64,000 bases of DNA from contig NC_055993.1 in NCBI RefSeq assembly GCF_018446385.1, positions 67,100,631-67,164,630 of the forward strand, read 5' to 3'. Below are positions 22,904-35,237 of the stretch, piece by piece. The stretch is from Zingiber officinale. Its lineage: Eukaryota > Streptophyta > Magnoliopsida > Zingiberales > Zingiberaceae. The number at the start of each line of letters is the position of its first letter. Position 1 is the first letter of the stretch. The translations under genes were made by a program, and so were the position numbers. The notes beneath the pieces were generated by a model that saw only the letters and a program-made list of their open reading frames with translations, searched no databases and was not told where the DNA came from.

Positions 22904-24420
22904 CTAGGTAAACTTTGGGGATAACTTCCCTTGTGACCTTCTTAGTGACTTTCTTAGGCTTCTTAGAAGCTTTAGTCGCATTGGTCTCTTCAAGGTTAAT
23001 TCTAGAGATGACCTCCTTTGTAACCTTGACTTGCCCCTAGACCTAGGGTTAGCTTTCGAACTATATGAAATTTTATGGTATGAAGACACATTCTTCTTGG
23101 CTTTAAATTTGTATCTCAAACTTCTATGACCATTGAATGACTCTTCCTTATCTATTCTTTTGTTTTTATTCTTAAACCCTTGGACACCATTTATCATTTT
23201 CTTAAGGGTCCTTTCTAATTTATCAAGTCTTGACTTCAAGCCTTGATTTTCCTTCCTTTAAGTCCTCAAATTTTAATTTTTCATTAAAACCATGAGTTTT
23301 CTTTTTCTTAGATATATATCTAAAATCTTTAGAGTTATTGTCTAAATTGTTATCTACCTTTCTAGTTTTAGATGAGGTAGTTTTGGGATGATATGATACA
23401 TATTTTTTTCTTAATTCTATCATACTTCCTATTTTCATAATAAATAACATTAAAATGATAAAGATTAGACCTAACATGCTTTTTCTCATAACTTAGAGGA
23501 ATTGTTTCAATAAATAATACCTTGGGCTTGCTCTTAGAATCTCCCCTTTGAGTTGAGCTTCCTCTTTTGACCTTGGTTGGTTTCCTTTCCTATGGACATT
23601 GACTCCAATAATATCCTTTTTGGTTGCAAAAAAATACGCAATGTGCTCCTTGTATTTTCGCACAATGGGGCTAACTTCCTTGGGATTCTCCTTGTCCTTT
23701 GGTGCCAATTGACCCTTCTTTTTGGTCAACTTTAGACACTTACTCTTGTAATGTCCACTTTCCCTATACTCAAAGTAAATAATGTGACTTTTATTAATTA
23801 CAATTAAAATTGTTATACCTTCTTTGCTTGTAGAGGTAGCACATGATCCTTCTTTTGATTCAGATGTGGAGGCTTCTTTTTTATTCGGTGCCAAGGATTG
23901 ACGCTCCCCCTCAATCCTTGAGATGGATGCTTCTTCATCTTAATCCTCAGATGTTAAGCATCTCTCAACCTCCGAATCCTCATCCATGTGAAACTAAGAG
24001 TATCTCCCTTTACCTTTGTCTTTGTGCTCTCTTGAGGATGAATCAACTTCTGATTCTTCTTGATTCAATGAGTCTCCCTCTTTGGATTCTTCTAGACTTG
24101 GTATAAGGAGGGGACTTTATAAATCTTTGTCAACTTGCTCCAAAGCCCCTTAGCATCTTCATATTCTCTGATTTGAATCAAAATGTTACTCGGAAATAAA
24201 TTGACCAACAATTTGGTCACTTTGTTATTGGCCTCGCTTCTTTGAATTTGCTCCTTGCTCCATTTGATCTTGTTGAGGATTTTGCCTTTGTCATTTGTTG
24301 GAGCTTGAAAGCCTTCTATTAGAGAAAATTATTGCTCTATCTCTATCATGAAGAAGTTTTTGATTCTTGATTTCTAAGAATCAAAGCTTGTAAATGTGAA
24401 TGGTGGTGGCATCCTTATGT
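22904..24420 (-). pseudogene. copia-type gag remnant of element A (UBN2 / zinc-knuckle)
   Basis: Minus-strand reading from about 24415 shows an FTFTSFDS start region, then a WSKEQIQRSEANNKV segment and LWSKLTKIY (24110-24260). This is the pattern of the UBN2 (gag polyprotein of Ty1/copia) family. Further on (23493-23894) comes a CCHC-knuckle-like stretch ending GHYKSKC in which the first two cysteines are tyrosines, then lysine-rich coiled sequence to 22904. Stops divide it into at least four pieces. In a working element Gag would form the virus-like particle; this one cannot be made intact. Confidence 0.7.
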
Positions 24421-26039
24421 CATATCGGAGTCTATCTCAGAAATCCATCCTGAAGTTGAACTCTTTTGATGAATTTGACTTGATGAAATTAGGGTTTCAA
24501 TTTCTTCTTCTTCCTATAATCCTTTACTCTTTTCGGTGATGAGTCCGGTGAAGAGCAGTCTTGTTTGGATACCACTTATTGGAACACTCCAAAGCTAGAG
24601 GGGGGGGGGGGGGGGAATAGTTCACTCACTTAGTTGATGATGATCTTTTATAGCAAAAATACTTGAAACGAACTGTTTGAATGCTATACAAGGATTTACT
24701 TGGTATCTACCTCAAGATGAGGTGACTAATCGAAGGATCCACATCGAGCACACTCTCCACTATAAAGACACTCATTCTCAAAACAATCCGGAGGTGGAGA
24801 AACCTCGTACAATACTCTTTATACAACAAGAATAAAATATAAGTAAATACAAATGAAATCTTATAAGATTTATAACATTGAAACCCTAGCTTCCTCCTTC
24901 TTGCTTGTCCATCTCTTGATTAACTTGGAAATGCAGCCACACTTCCTTCTAAGTCTTCAAGAACTCTAACGGTGAGTTGGAGAGAATTGGTAAAGAAGAT
25001 GTGAGAAGAAGGATCCACCCGTTTGAAGCCATCGAAGCACTTTTACCTATAACTTGCGCCAACGGTCATATCCTAATTGATTGACTGATCGATTGGAGCA
25101 GCTAGATCAATCAATTGATCGATCTAGATGTCTTCTGTGCTCCGTAGTAGACCCTGAATTCAATTGACTAATCGATTCTGGCCGCCTTGCATCATCACAA
25201 GAAAGCCTGCTTCAATCGATCAATTGATCGATTGGAGTAGCCCAATTGATTAACTAATCAATTGGAGAGCACACTATGCTCTCACGATTTCCACCTAATC
25301 GATCCGTTTGATTGGGTTGATTTTACTCGCAGCACTCTCCCAATCAATCAGTTTAATCGATCACCTGATTGATTGATCAACCCTATAATACAAGTCTAGG
25401 GTTCCGATTCCAACATATGGTCAACTATGACCTGTTAGGACTCTGTCATGCCTAACATCTGGTCAACCTTTACCCGCTGCAACTTCGTTACCAAGTGTCT
25501 GGTCAATTCTTTGACCTACTTGAACTTTTCTCCCAATGCTAAGTATCTGGTTAACCTTGACCCGTTTGGACTTATCATCTCATGACAAGTGTCTGGTCCT
25601 CTATGATCCACTTGGACTTTCAAACACCAGGTGTCCAGTCAACTTGTATTGGTGTAGGGAGCACCAGATAATAGCAATCAACCTCTAGGGTTTCGATGTT
25701 TAACAATATACCTAAGTCTAGTCAATTTGACTAAAGGTTGATTCAAACAAGACTTGATATTTAGAAGATAAAAGTATAGTCAAGACTAGATGACTAGCAA
25801 GGGAAAATCCAAACTGAAGGATAGGCAGTGAAAATCCTAGGGTGACGTAACCTTAGGTGGTGGAAGTCCTAGTGAGTGAAGCTAGGTGATGAAAATACTA
25901 GTGGGGAGGTAACCTTAGATGGTGGAAATTCTAGTGAGTGAAACTAGACAGTGGAAATCCTAGGGGAGGTAACCTTAGGTGGTATAAGTCCTAGTGAGTG
26001 AAGCTAGGTGATGAAAATCCTAGGAGGAGGTAACCTTAG

Positions 26040-26920
26040 TGTTGGATTGCGTTGGCCGGCTAGAAAGGGGGTTGAATAGCCCTGTAAAAATTAAAATAAA
26101 ACCCTTCTCGAACTTTCAAAACAACACTTGCATAAATAAAGTAAACAAATAAAATAGGAAAGAAGAGGCAAAGGGGTTTTACTTGGTTACAACCGGGGAG
26201 GTTGTTAATCCAAGAAAAGTGTAGCACTAGTATCTCCTTAAGGCGGAGAAGATTATTACAGCAATGAAAGTGAAAAAAATAGAAGCTTAAACTAACAAGG
26301 AAGTGCACAAGTGTTGAAATATAGAATTCTTGAGTTAATTGAAAGTTTCTGGACCAAGACTGTATTTATAGCTTTGATGGAGCGCCTAGAAGGGGTCCAG
26401 GCGCCTGGGAGGGGACAAACTTTTATCCCCTTCGCAACGGATCACGTTTGATGCGATCCTGGTCAAAATCCAACTTCGGGTGCCCGGAATGGCTCCGAGC
26501 GCCCGAACTAGTAAAGTCAACAGAGTTGACTTTTGGTCCGAGTCCTCTGCTCCGGTGCTGCTCGCCTCGGTCCGGGTCTTCCGCTCCGGCTCCGCTCGCT
26601 TGGGTAATTTCAGCCAATCGAAATAAGGCTCACTCGAACCCAATTTCGACCTTCTCGAGCAACTTTTCACTCCGGCTTCTCGTCCCTCAGAAATGTCGCG
26701 CGCCTTCTTCTTGTCCGCCCGTGTACTCTTCCACAGCACCTCGTACCTTAGACGCACTGAGCCCGTCGGCTCCCTCCCGTGCCGTCCTTCTCTCTAGCTG
26801 CGTCTTTTGCTCGACTCCCTGTGCTCCTAAGCTCCTGCACACTTAGACACAAGGTTAAAAAACACGACAGGACCTAACTTAACTTGTTGATCACATCAAA
26901 ACAACCTTGGAGTTCCAACA
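26040..26920 (-). repeat. left (3') LTR of element B
   Basis: 881 bp. Differs from the right LTR by scattered substitutions and small gaps. Contains a GC-rich region 26380-26800 that opens spurious frames on both strands. Confidence 0.9.
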
Positions 26921-27650
26921 ATCTCCTACTTTTTGATGTGAGCAACCCAAGCTAATCTAGGGTAAACAGACATAAAAAAGAAATAACTAATATTACAATA
27001 AAGTGCAAAAGGATAGAGAAATTGTAGAAAAAAAATTGGTCTACCTCCCTCTAGACTTATACTTTTTCTTCTCCCCCTTTGATCACATAAAAAATGGGGT
27101 TCCGAGAAAAAATCTAAGGGTTAAAACTTAGAAAATTTTGAAAATAATTTCAATGATTTTACTTAAAAATTTGCAATAATTTTAAATAATGTTTCTAAAA
27201 AAAAAATCTAAGTTAGATAATTAGTAAAAGAAATATTTTTGAAAGAATTTTTCTAACTTAAATCTTTGAGAATTTTCTAAGTAAAATTTTAGGTAAGAAA
27301 ATTTTCTGAGTAAAAAGAAATTTAAGTAACAATTTATAATTTTTAAAAGAAATTTAAGTAACAATTTATAATTTTTAGAAGAAATTTTAACTTAGGCAAA
27401 AATAATTTTTTTGAGAATTTTTCTAAGTAAAAATTTTACACAAGAAAAATTTTCTAATTATAAAAAATATTTTTGAAAGATTTCCAAAAAAATGTTTGAA
27501 AACACTTTTTATGGCATTATTAAATTTTAATCTTAATGCTTTATCAAAAAGTTAATTAAATATTTTATTTCAATATTTTGACTTCTAGATAGTGGTGAGA
27601 CACTAGACCTTCTTGGTTATTAGAGCAACAATCATTTTCTTAGACAAAGC
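26921..27650 (-). other. AT-rich 3' internal region of element B
   Basis: Non-coding, A-rich on the minus-sense complement, between the 3' LTR and the gypsy insertion point. Tandem TTTCTAAGTAAAA-type similarity is visible at 27240-27440. Confidence 0.6.
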
Positions 27651-27655
27651 CTCAT

Positions 27656-28805
27656 TGATCCTGTCTGAGAAGCTTGACAAAACGGAATGCTGGGAGAAAA
27701 CCTACTTCTGATGAAGAATAATACTTGTAGAATACCGATCCGAGAAACCTAAAGTGGATCTGGGAGAATGAAGTCATAGAATGTCCTCCTTATGCGAAGA
27801 TCCAAAGACGAAAGGAAAGCTTTAATGTAGAAAACCGAGATCTGGAGCTTCCAAGGCTTCCTGTAGAATATCGATCCGAGAAACCCAAAGCGGATCTGGG
27901 AGAATGAAGTCACAGAATGCCCTTCTTATGCGAAGATCCAAAGACGAAAGGAAAGCTTTAACGAAGAAAATCGAGATCTGGAGCTTCCAAGGCTTCCTGC
28001 GCACAAGAGACCAACCAACACTATTGTCAGTGACCTAAGACCGGGGTGGGAATCCCTGGCTAGGCCCTCCGACGCTCAAGTCAGCGATCTCACTTTTTGT
28101 GTGGAAAACCAGAAAGAAGAAGAAGATGAACAGTAGTTGAAGACTAGGGTTGTGAGTATGAGCATCTACGTGAGCATACCTGGCCAACGGAGAGAATTCC
28201 CCTTTTTATACCATTTCATATAACCTCCGTAGTCATGAAGTGGGCCCCGGTTTGTTAGAGTTTGTTATGAGATGACGTAAGCCACGTACTTACAGAAAAT
28301 AACTTTTAAGGAATCTTTTTTTACCCCAGATGTACCTTCTTTGTCGTCTCGTACCTGCAGAAGAGTCTAGAAACATTCTTCCCGCCAAGTAAGTCAACAT
28401 GTTATATGATTACATGAAGCAGATATTTTCATAAGCTATACATAAATATCCTCAAAATGTTTATTCTCGTCCTATTCTATAAGTTATATTTTATCACCCC
28501 TGCTTGGTTATCTTGTCTCCATTATGTTGTGGATAACCCGATATTATACAATGTTTTGTATCGGTCGGGATTGATCCTACCTAGGTTTCGTACAGGCGGG
28601 TTATTATTATTTTTATTTAACACATGTCCTCATCGTCCGATAATATATTATAAATCCTGTACGGTCTTGTAGTTGCTCATTCTCGGGCGATCATATACAT
28701 CCGCCCGATATTAGTCTATATTCCCACGTGCTAGCTCAGACAATCCCGACCGATTTGGCCTTTATTTCTTAAGGTATATCCCGGTCGATATTAGCCTACC
28801 CTTCT
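27656..28805 (-). repeat. 3' LTR of the Tat element, truncated in U3
   Basis: Matches 35238-36383 of the 5' LTR with few differences, then the similarity stops abruptly and the 79-bp array begins. The missing part corresponds to 36384-36672, which in minus-strand sense is the start of U3 including its TG terminus. A minus-strand TATA (TATAAAAAGGGG) lies at about 28200-28210. Confidence 0.85.
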
Positions 28806-29890
28806 CCGGTTCCTCAAGAAGACCCGTCCGGGTTACCTCAAGAGATTTTCCGATCGACTATGTTTGTGATAGTTTAAAGTCTCCAGTTCCTCCCAAGAAG
28901 ACCCGTCCGGGTTACTTCAAGAGATTTTCCGATCGACTATGTTTGTGATAGTTTAAAGTCTTCAGTTCCTTCCAAGAAGACCCGTCCGGGTTATTTCAAG
29001 AGATTTCCCGATCGACTATATTCATGATGGTTTAAAGTCTCCGGTTTCTCCCAAGAAGACCCGTCCGAGTTGCTTCAAGTGATTTCCCGATCGACTATGT
29101 TTCTGATAGTTTAGAGTCTCCGGTTTCTCCCATAAAGGCCCGTCTGGGTTACTTCATGGTATTTCCCGATCGACTATGTTTCTGATAGTTTAGAGTCTCC
29201 GGTTCCTCCCATGAAGGTCCGTCCGGGTTACTTCATGTGATTTCTCGATTAACTATGTTTTTGATAGTTTAGAGTCTCCGGTTTCTCCCATGAAGGCCCG
29301 TCCGGATTACTTCATGGGATTTCCCGATCGACTATGTTTCTGATAGTTTAGAGTCTCCGGTTCCTCCCATGAAGGCTCGTTCGGGTTACTTCATGTAATT
29401 TCCTGATCGACTATGTTTCTGATAGTTTAGAGTCTCCGGTTCCTCCCATGAAGGCCCGTCCGGGTTACTTCATGCGATTTCCCGATCGACTATGTTCATG
29501 ATGGTTTAAAGTCTCCGGTTTCTCCTAAGAAGACCCGTCTGGGTTGCTTCAAGAGATTTCCCGATCGACTATGTTTCTGATAGTTTAGAGTCTCCGATTT
29601 CTCCCATGAAGGCCCGTCCAGGTTACTTCATGGGATTTCCCGATCGACTATGTTTCTGATAATTTAGAGTCTCCGGTTCCTCCCATGAAGGCCCGTCCAG
29701 GTTACTTCATGCGATTTCCTGATCGACTATGTTTTTGATAGTTTAGAGTCTCCGGTTCCTCCCATGAAGGCCCGTCCGGGTTACTTCATATGATTTCCCG
29801 ATCGACTATGCTTGTGATAGTTTAAAGTCTTCGGTTCCTCCCATGAAGACCCGTCCGGGTTACTTCATGTGATTTTCCGATTGACTATGC
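28804..29890. repeat. 79-bp tandem array, about 13.7 copies
   Basis: The anchor GACTATG or a close variant recurs at 28856, 28935, 29014, 29093, 29172, 29251 and on to 29883: fourteen anchors at exactly 79 bp. Each unit reads CTCCGGTTYCTCCCATGAAG, then CCCGTCCGGGTTACTTCATG, then a CCCGATCGACTATG end. Within each unit CATGAAG faces CTTCATG, a small hairpin. Units differ by substitutions only, apart from a two-base gap in the first. Confidence 0.95.
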
Positions 29891-30205
29891 TTTATGTAAA
29901 ACTAAGATGCTAGCACTAACTTTGTGATGGTTTAACGTCTTTGAGATTTTCTTAAGGAAGCCTGGTAGGTCCTTCCTTAAAGCTCCCGATCAACAGCTAA
30001 TTGAGTAGAGTAAGAAGGTTTACCCGGTGATCATTATGTTATTAAAACCGTGTCTATTTTTTGAGCGATACTTGGCCTGCATTGTATTTATCAAATTGAA
30101 TGAAGTACATAAATTATGAGCATACTTGTTATTTGTTCACAGGGAGACTGCTTCAAGTAAATTTGATTTGTTCTCTCGGACGTATTCTTGAATGATATGA
30201 GCTTG
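29891..30205 (-). other. 3' untranslated region of the Tat element
   Basis: Sequence between the end of integrase and the tandem array, without a reading frame. Long non-coding 3' segments are usual in Tat elements. Confidence 0.6.
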
Positions 30206-33200
30206 TTAAGTTCGATAGGGTTGTAAATGATTTACACTCCATGGATGCTCGAGAATTTTTCCTTCAGTGTCCTGGAGATAATATGAACTCGATGTAAGTT
30301 TTTCTACCACTTTGTAGGGTCCTCCCCATTGTGGTGCCAATTTGTTAACATCGCCAGCATGCTTGACACATTTCCATACTAGATCTCCCACCTAAAAGAA
30401 TCTTGGGATAACCCTCTTATTATAATTCTGCCTCATTCGTTGTCGGTATAATGTGAGACGAGTTACAGCTTTGTCTCGAATTTCTTCTATTAGATCTAGC
30501 TCCATAAACCGCCGACCTGCATTATCATCATTATATAGTTGTCTTCTATTGGATTCCACTCCTACCTCAATAGGAACGACAACTTCTCCTCCGTAAACCA
30601 GTTGGAAGGGAGTGATTCCTGTAACTTTTCGGGGTGTAGTACGATATGCCCAGAGAACACTGGGCAATTCATCTACCCAGCTACATCCAACATGATCCAG
30701 TTTGGTTTTTAATCCTCTTATAATCTCTCTGTTAGTTACTTCTACTTAACCGTTACTCTGTGGATATGCCACAGAAGTGAATGCTTGAACAATACCATAG
30801 CTTTTGCACCAGTCTAAGATTTTGTCTCCTTGAAATTGTCTTCCATTGTCATAAACTAATTTGTGAGAAATGTCAAATCTGCATACGATATTTTTCCACA
30901 GGAATTTAATAACTGCATCTTTAGTAATCCGAGCAAGTGGTTCTACTTCTACCCATTTAGAGAAATAATCTACTGCTACTAATAAAAATCTCCTTTGTGC
31001 AGTGGCAATAGAAAATGGACCAACTATATCCATGCCCCATTGGTCAAAGGGGCAGGAGACTATAGAGGTTCTTAACAATTGTGGAGGATGGTATGAAATA
31101 TTCTGATGTTTCTGACAAGAAATACAAACTCTTACAAATTTGACAGCATCTTCCTGTAAAGTAGGCCAGAAATATTCTGCTAATAAAATTCTGCGGGCTA
31201 AGGACCTCCCACCTATATGACTACCACATGAGCCTTGATGAACCTCTTGCAGGATATATTGTATATCTTCCGTCCCAATATATTTAAGTAAAGGTCTAGA
31301 GAAAACCCTTTTATATAACTGTTCCCCTATCATAGTGTATTGGGAAACTCTCTTCTTAAATATTCTTGCTTGTTCTGCGTCAGTTGGAAGAATGTCTTGC
31401 TGCAAATATAATATAATTTGTGCCCTCCAGTCACCTTGTATCTCTACATCAGCCTGTCTCTCAATACAAGATACTAACAATGTCTGTTCAACTGGCCGAT
31501 CCAAGTTCCATGGTATTATAGCAGAGGTCAATCTAGCTAATTCATCTGCTACTTGATTCTCAGATTGAGGAATTTTTTATAGGATTACTTCTTGGAACTG
31601 AGCCTTCAGTTTATCAAATGCCTCAGCATATAACCTGAGTCTATCATTATTGATTTCAAAGTTACCTGATAATTGTTGGGCTGCTAGCTGAGAGTCAGAA
31701 TAAATATAAACCCGAGATGCTCCCACATGCCGAGCAGCTTGTAACCCTGCTATCAATGCTTCATATTCTGCTTCATTATTAGTGACCCTATAATTCAACC
31801 TGACAGAAAGTTGAAGCTTATCCTCCCTCGAGTACTGTTGGTTAATACAATAATTGCATGTGCTAAGAAATATGGGCGTAACCTCCAGGTAGTCAACACT
31901 AATGTATAGACCAACTTTTCAAGTGTAGTATATCTACACTCAGCTCCTTTTAATAAATGACTAGAAAAATATACAGGTTGTTGCTCTTTCCCTTTCTGTC
32001 TAACAAACACAGAGCCTACAGTATTTTCATTGGCTGACAGATATACCCAGAGAGTTTCTCCTATTACAGGTTTAGCCAACACATGAAGGGAGGCCAGGTA
32101 ATCTTTTAATTCTTGGAAAGTTTTGTCATATTTTTCATTCCATTAAAATTTGTTAGTCTTTCGGAGTATCTTGAAGAAATGGAAGCTACGATCTGCCGAC
32201 CTTGAAATGAATCTAGACAAGGCGGTAATCCTGCCGGTGAGTCTTTGGGCTTCCCTTATGTTTCTTGGTGGTTCCATGTTTTGAAGTGCTTTGACTTTGC
32301 TCGGGTTGGCCTCTATTCCCCACTCAGACACCATATACCCCAGGAACTTTCCACCTCTTGCTCCGAACAAACATTTGCATGGATTTAACTTGAGCCCATA
32401 TTGCCTCAATGTTCTGCAAGTCTCCTCTACATCCCTGCAAAGATGAGTAGCCTGAAGAGACTTAATTAAAATATCATCAACATATACTTCCATATTTCTC
32501 CCAATCTGTTTCTGGAAGATCTTATTCATAAGTCATTGATAAGTTGCTCCTGCATTTTTTAGTCCAAACGGCATAACATTATAACAATAAGTACCTTCAG
32601 ATGTTATAAAACTGACCTTCTCTTGATCTTCCTTAGCGAGGGGAACTTGATGATAGCCTTGATAGGCGTCCAGCATAGAAATATATTCACACTCAGCTGT
32701 AGAATCCACTAACTGATCGATCCGGGGTAAGGGATAATAATCTTTCGGGCAAGCCTTGTTAAGATCATGGAAATCAATACATACTCGCCATTTGTTTCCT
32801 AGTTTAGAGACCAGAACAACATTAGCTAACCAGCTAGAGAACTGCACCTCCCGGATGTATCTAGCTTCCATGAGTTTAGCCACTTCCTCCTTGATGATTT
32901 GATTTTGTTCGGTACTGAAATTTCTCTTTCTTTGCATGACAGGTCGAGCATCTGGGAAGACATGCAAGGAGTGCTCCATTACTGAAGGAGAAATGCCCGT
33001 GACTTCTTTAGGTATCCAGGCAAAGACATCATTATTTTTCTTTAGGCACTAAACCGGCTTGGTTTTTAGCATAGGATCAAAATCGGTCGCGACATAGGTA
33101 GTAGCTTCAGGTTGACCAGTCTGTATCTGGACCTCCTCCTTTTCCTCATAGATCAGAACAGGTGGCTTCTCTTGAACGACATTGACCTCCATTCTTTGAA

Positions 33201-34128
33201 TTTTTTGAGCTGCACTAGCTTCAGTCCGGACGATCTCCACATAACATTTACGGGGTGTCTTCTGATCACCCCAGACTTCCCTGACCTGGTCATCAATAGG
33301 AAATTTATTTTTTTTACAGAAAGTAGAAACGACCGCCCTAAACTCATTTAGGGCCGGCCGACCCAGTATCACATTATAGGCAGATGAAGCATCCACCACC
33401 ATGAAGTGAGATCTTCTTGTTCTCATTAGGGGCTCTTTCCCTAAAAATATGGTCAACTTTATCTGTCCGAATGATTGTACCTCATTACCAGTGAATCCAT
33501 ATAAAGGAGTCACCATCTGTTGAAGTTCACTTGGGTCAATCTGCAATTGATCAAAAGCTTTTTTGAAGATAATATTTACAGAACTACCAGTATCTATAAA
33601 GGTACGAGAAATAGTATAATTGACTATCACAACATTAATTATTAATGCATCATCATGGGGTATTTCTATTCCCTCGAGATTTTTGGGCCCAAAACTAATC
33701 TTTGGACCGGCTGCTCTCTCCATGCTGCACCCTACAACATGGATTTCGAGTATTCGTGCGTGTGCTTTTCTGGCCCTGTTGGAGTCTCCATCAGTGGGTC
33801 GCTCGCCCGCGATCATATTAATGTTTCCCAGGGCGGCATTGCTTCTATTCTCTTCTTGCCGGGCGGTCGTGGCCTCAGGCTGAGTCTTCTCAGACACCTG
33901 AATCGTACCGATCGGAGTTGGTAATACACCTTGTTGAGGCTCGACCGGGCGATATTCTAACTTGAGTGGACTTTGCTGCCTGGGATATTGTTGTTGATAG
34001 TAATTTTGTCTCTGATATCGATCCCTATTTACTCTTTTATTTTTCAAAATAAAATAGTCTTCTATGTGATGACTGCTAGTCTTGTGATAAGTGCACCATC
34101 TTCTTGGTGCCTCTTGCTGTATCTCCAC
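30206..34128 (-). pseudogene. Tat-type gypsy pol: protease, RT, RNase H, second RNase H, integrase
   Basis: Protease: IDTGSSVNIIF with a downstream ILGRPALNE (33049-34128). Reverse transcriptase: WRVCIDFHDLNKACPKD, MPFGLKNAGATYQ and the catalytic YVDD (32143-32979). First RNase H: TLEKLVYTLVLTTWRLRPYF (31795-32082). Second RNase H: NNEAEYEALIAGL and SDSQL (31577-31798), the mark of the Tat lineage. Integrase: H-H-C-C finger with CISCQKHQ, then a MDIVGPF and YDNGRQF core (30392-31531), and a C-terminal GDLVWK segment with no chromodomain. In-frame stops occur near 33050, 32530, 31575, 30745 and 30390, and a frame change occurs at about 31798 between the two RNase H domains. The enzymes would reverse transcribe and integrate the element, but they cannot be made whole from this copy. 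Confidence 0.92.
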
Positions 34129-35189
34129 ATATTGTACTGCTTGTGGATGATACTCTGATGACGATGGGGCAGATGAACTACTCGAGGTCCCCTCGGTGGA
34201 GGAACAGGAGCGGGGGCCTTCTCCTTAACAGAGGCAGGAGAAGAAGTAATACCTTCTTTTCTGCACGCAGCCTGAGCTTCTTCAACATTAATAAACTCAA
34301 TGGCACGTTCAATTAAGGAGTCAAAATTGGTAGGGGGATTTCTCACCAGATCTTTAAAGAAATCATTATCATTTGAGCCTTGAGAGAAATCACTTACTAA
34401 TATTTCTGTGGTAGCATTGGACACATCAATAGCTACTTGATTGAATCTTTTAATATAGGCTCTGATGGACTCCTTAGATGCTTGTTTAATTGAAAATAAG
34501 CTTCAGGGAGTTTTGTGATACCTCTTGTTGTTGGAAAAATGGTGCAGGAAAACCTTCTTGAAATCCTTAAACTTTCGGATAGATTTTTTCGGTAATCTCT
34601 TGAACCAACGTTGCGCAGCTCCTCCGAGTGTTGTAAGGAACATCCGGCACTTCACTCCATCATAAAATTGTTGTAATAGTGCTACATTCTCAAATTTTAA
34701 CAAATGATCCTTTGGATATGTAATTCCAGTGTACTAGCCGATCTGAAGATTTTGATACTGCTTGGGAAGCGGATCATCCAGTACACTTTGAGAAAATGGA
34801 GAGATAACTCTTTCCGGCGAGCTGTCACTAGCTACTATCATCTTAGCTTTGCGCTTATCTTTGTCTGGTGCTTCGCCAGAGGATTCTTGAAATACAGGCC
34901 TTCGTCCTCCCTGTTCCAAAGGAGTGCGAAGGAAAGCTCGAGGACGCCTAGTCGGAGAAACAGTGGCCGGAGGGAAATATGCATGATCTTCTTCTTCCGG
35001 CTCCTTTCCCCTCCGGTGCTCAGTAGTCGAGATCGCCGGATTATGAGCTACTGGCATAGTAGCTCCAGTATGAGCTTGTTGTTGTTGTTGTTGTTGTTGC
35101 TGTAAAGCCTTCTGTACATGAGTGTTGATGAGGAAATCCAGATCTTCACGGCTAATAGTGAGTAGCTTCGATTTTTCAGTGTCTTCCAT
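34062..35189 (-). pseudogene. Tat-type gypsy gag
   Basis: Starts at ATG 35189 just inside the primer site. The N-terminus has a polyglutamine run (about nine Q, 35070-35105), followed by low-complexity sequence. The retrotransposon gag domain is clear at 34503-34703 (LGGAAQRWFKRLP, then FKDFKKVFLHHF), and continues at 34062-34424 with DFFKDLVRNPPTNFDSLIERA. Stops lie near 34733 and 34502, and a frame change near 34130-34180 is needed to join the protease frame. Gag would form the particle that packages the element RNA. Confidence 0.88.
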
Positions 35190-35215
35190 CTTGCAATCTC
35201 AGATTCAGGTGAAGA

Positions 35216-35233
35216 TTCCCACAGACAGCGCCA
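35216..35233 (-). other. primer binding site of the Tat element
   Basis: TGGCGCTGTCTGTGGGAA on the minus strand, a few bases inside the 5' LTR. TGGCGC-type sites are typical of Tat-lineage elements; the matching tRNA (probably Asp) is inferred. Confidence 0.7.
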
Positions 35234-35237
35234 AATT

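Noticed and set aside
26386..26846. Open frames in the GC-rich part of the element B LTR, repeated at 39118-39559
   Set aside because: The segment is an LTR present twice; frames are open on both strands because stop codons are rare in GC-rich DNA.
33112..34316. Plus-strand frames opposite gag and protease of the Tat element
   Set aside because: They are antisense shadows of the real minus-strand frames and match no family.
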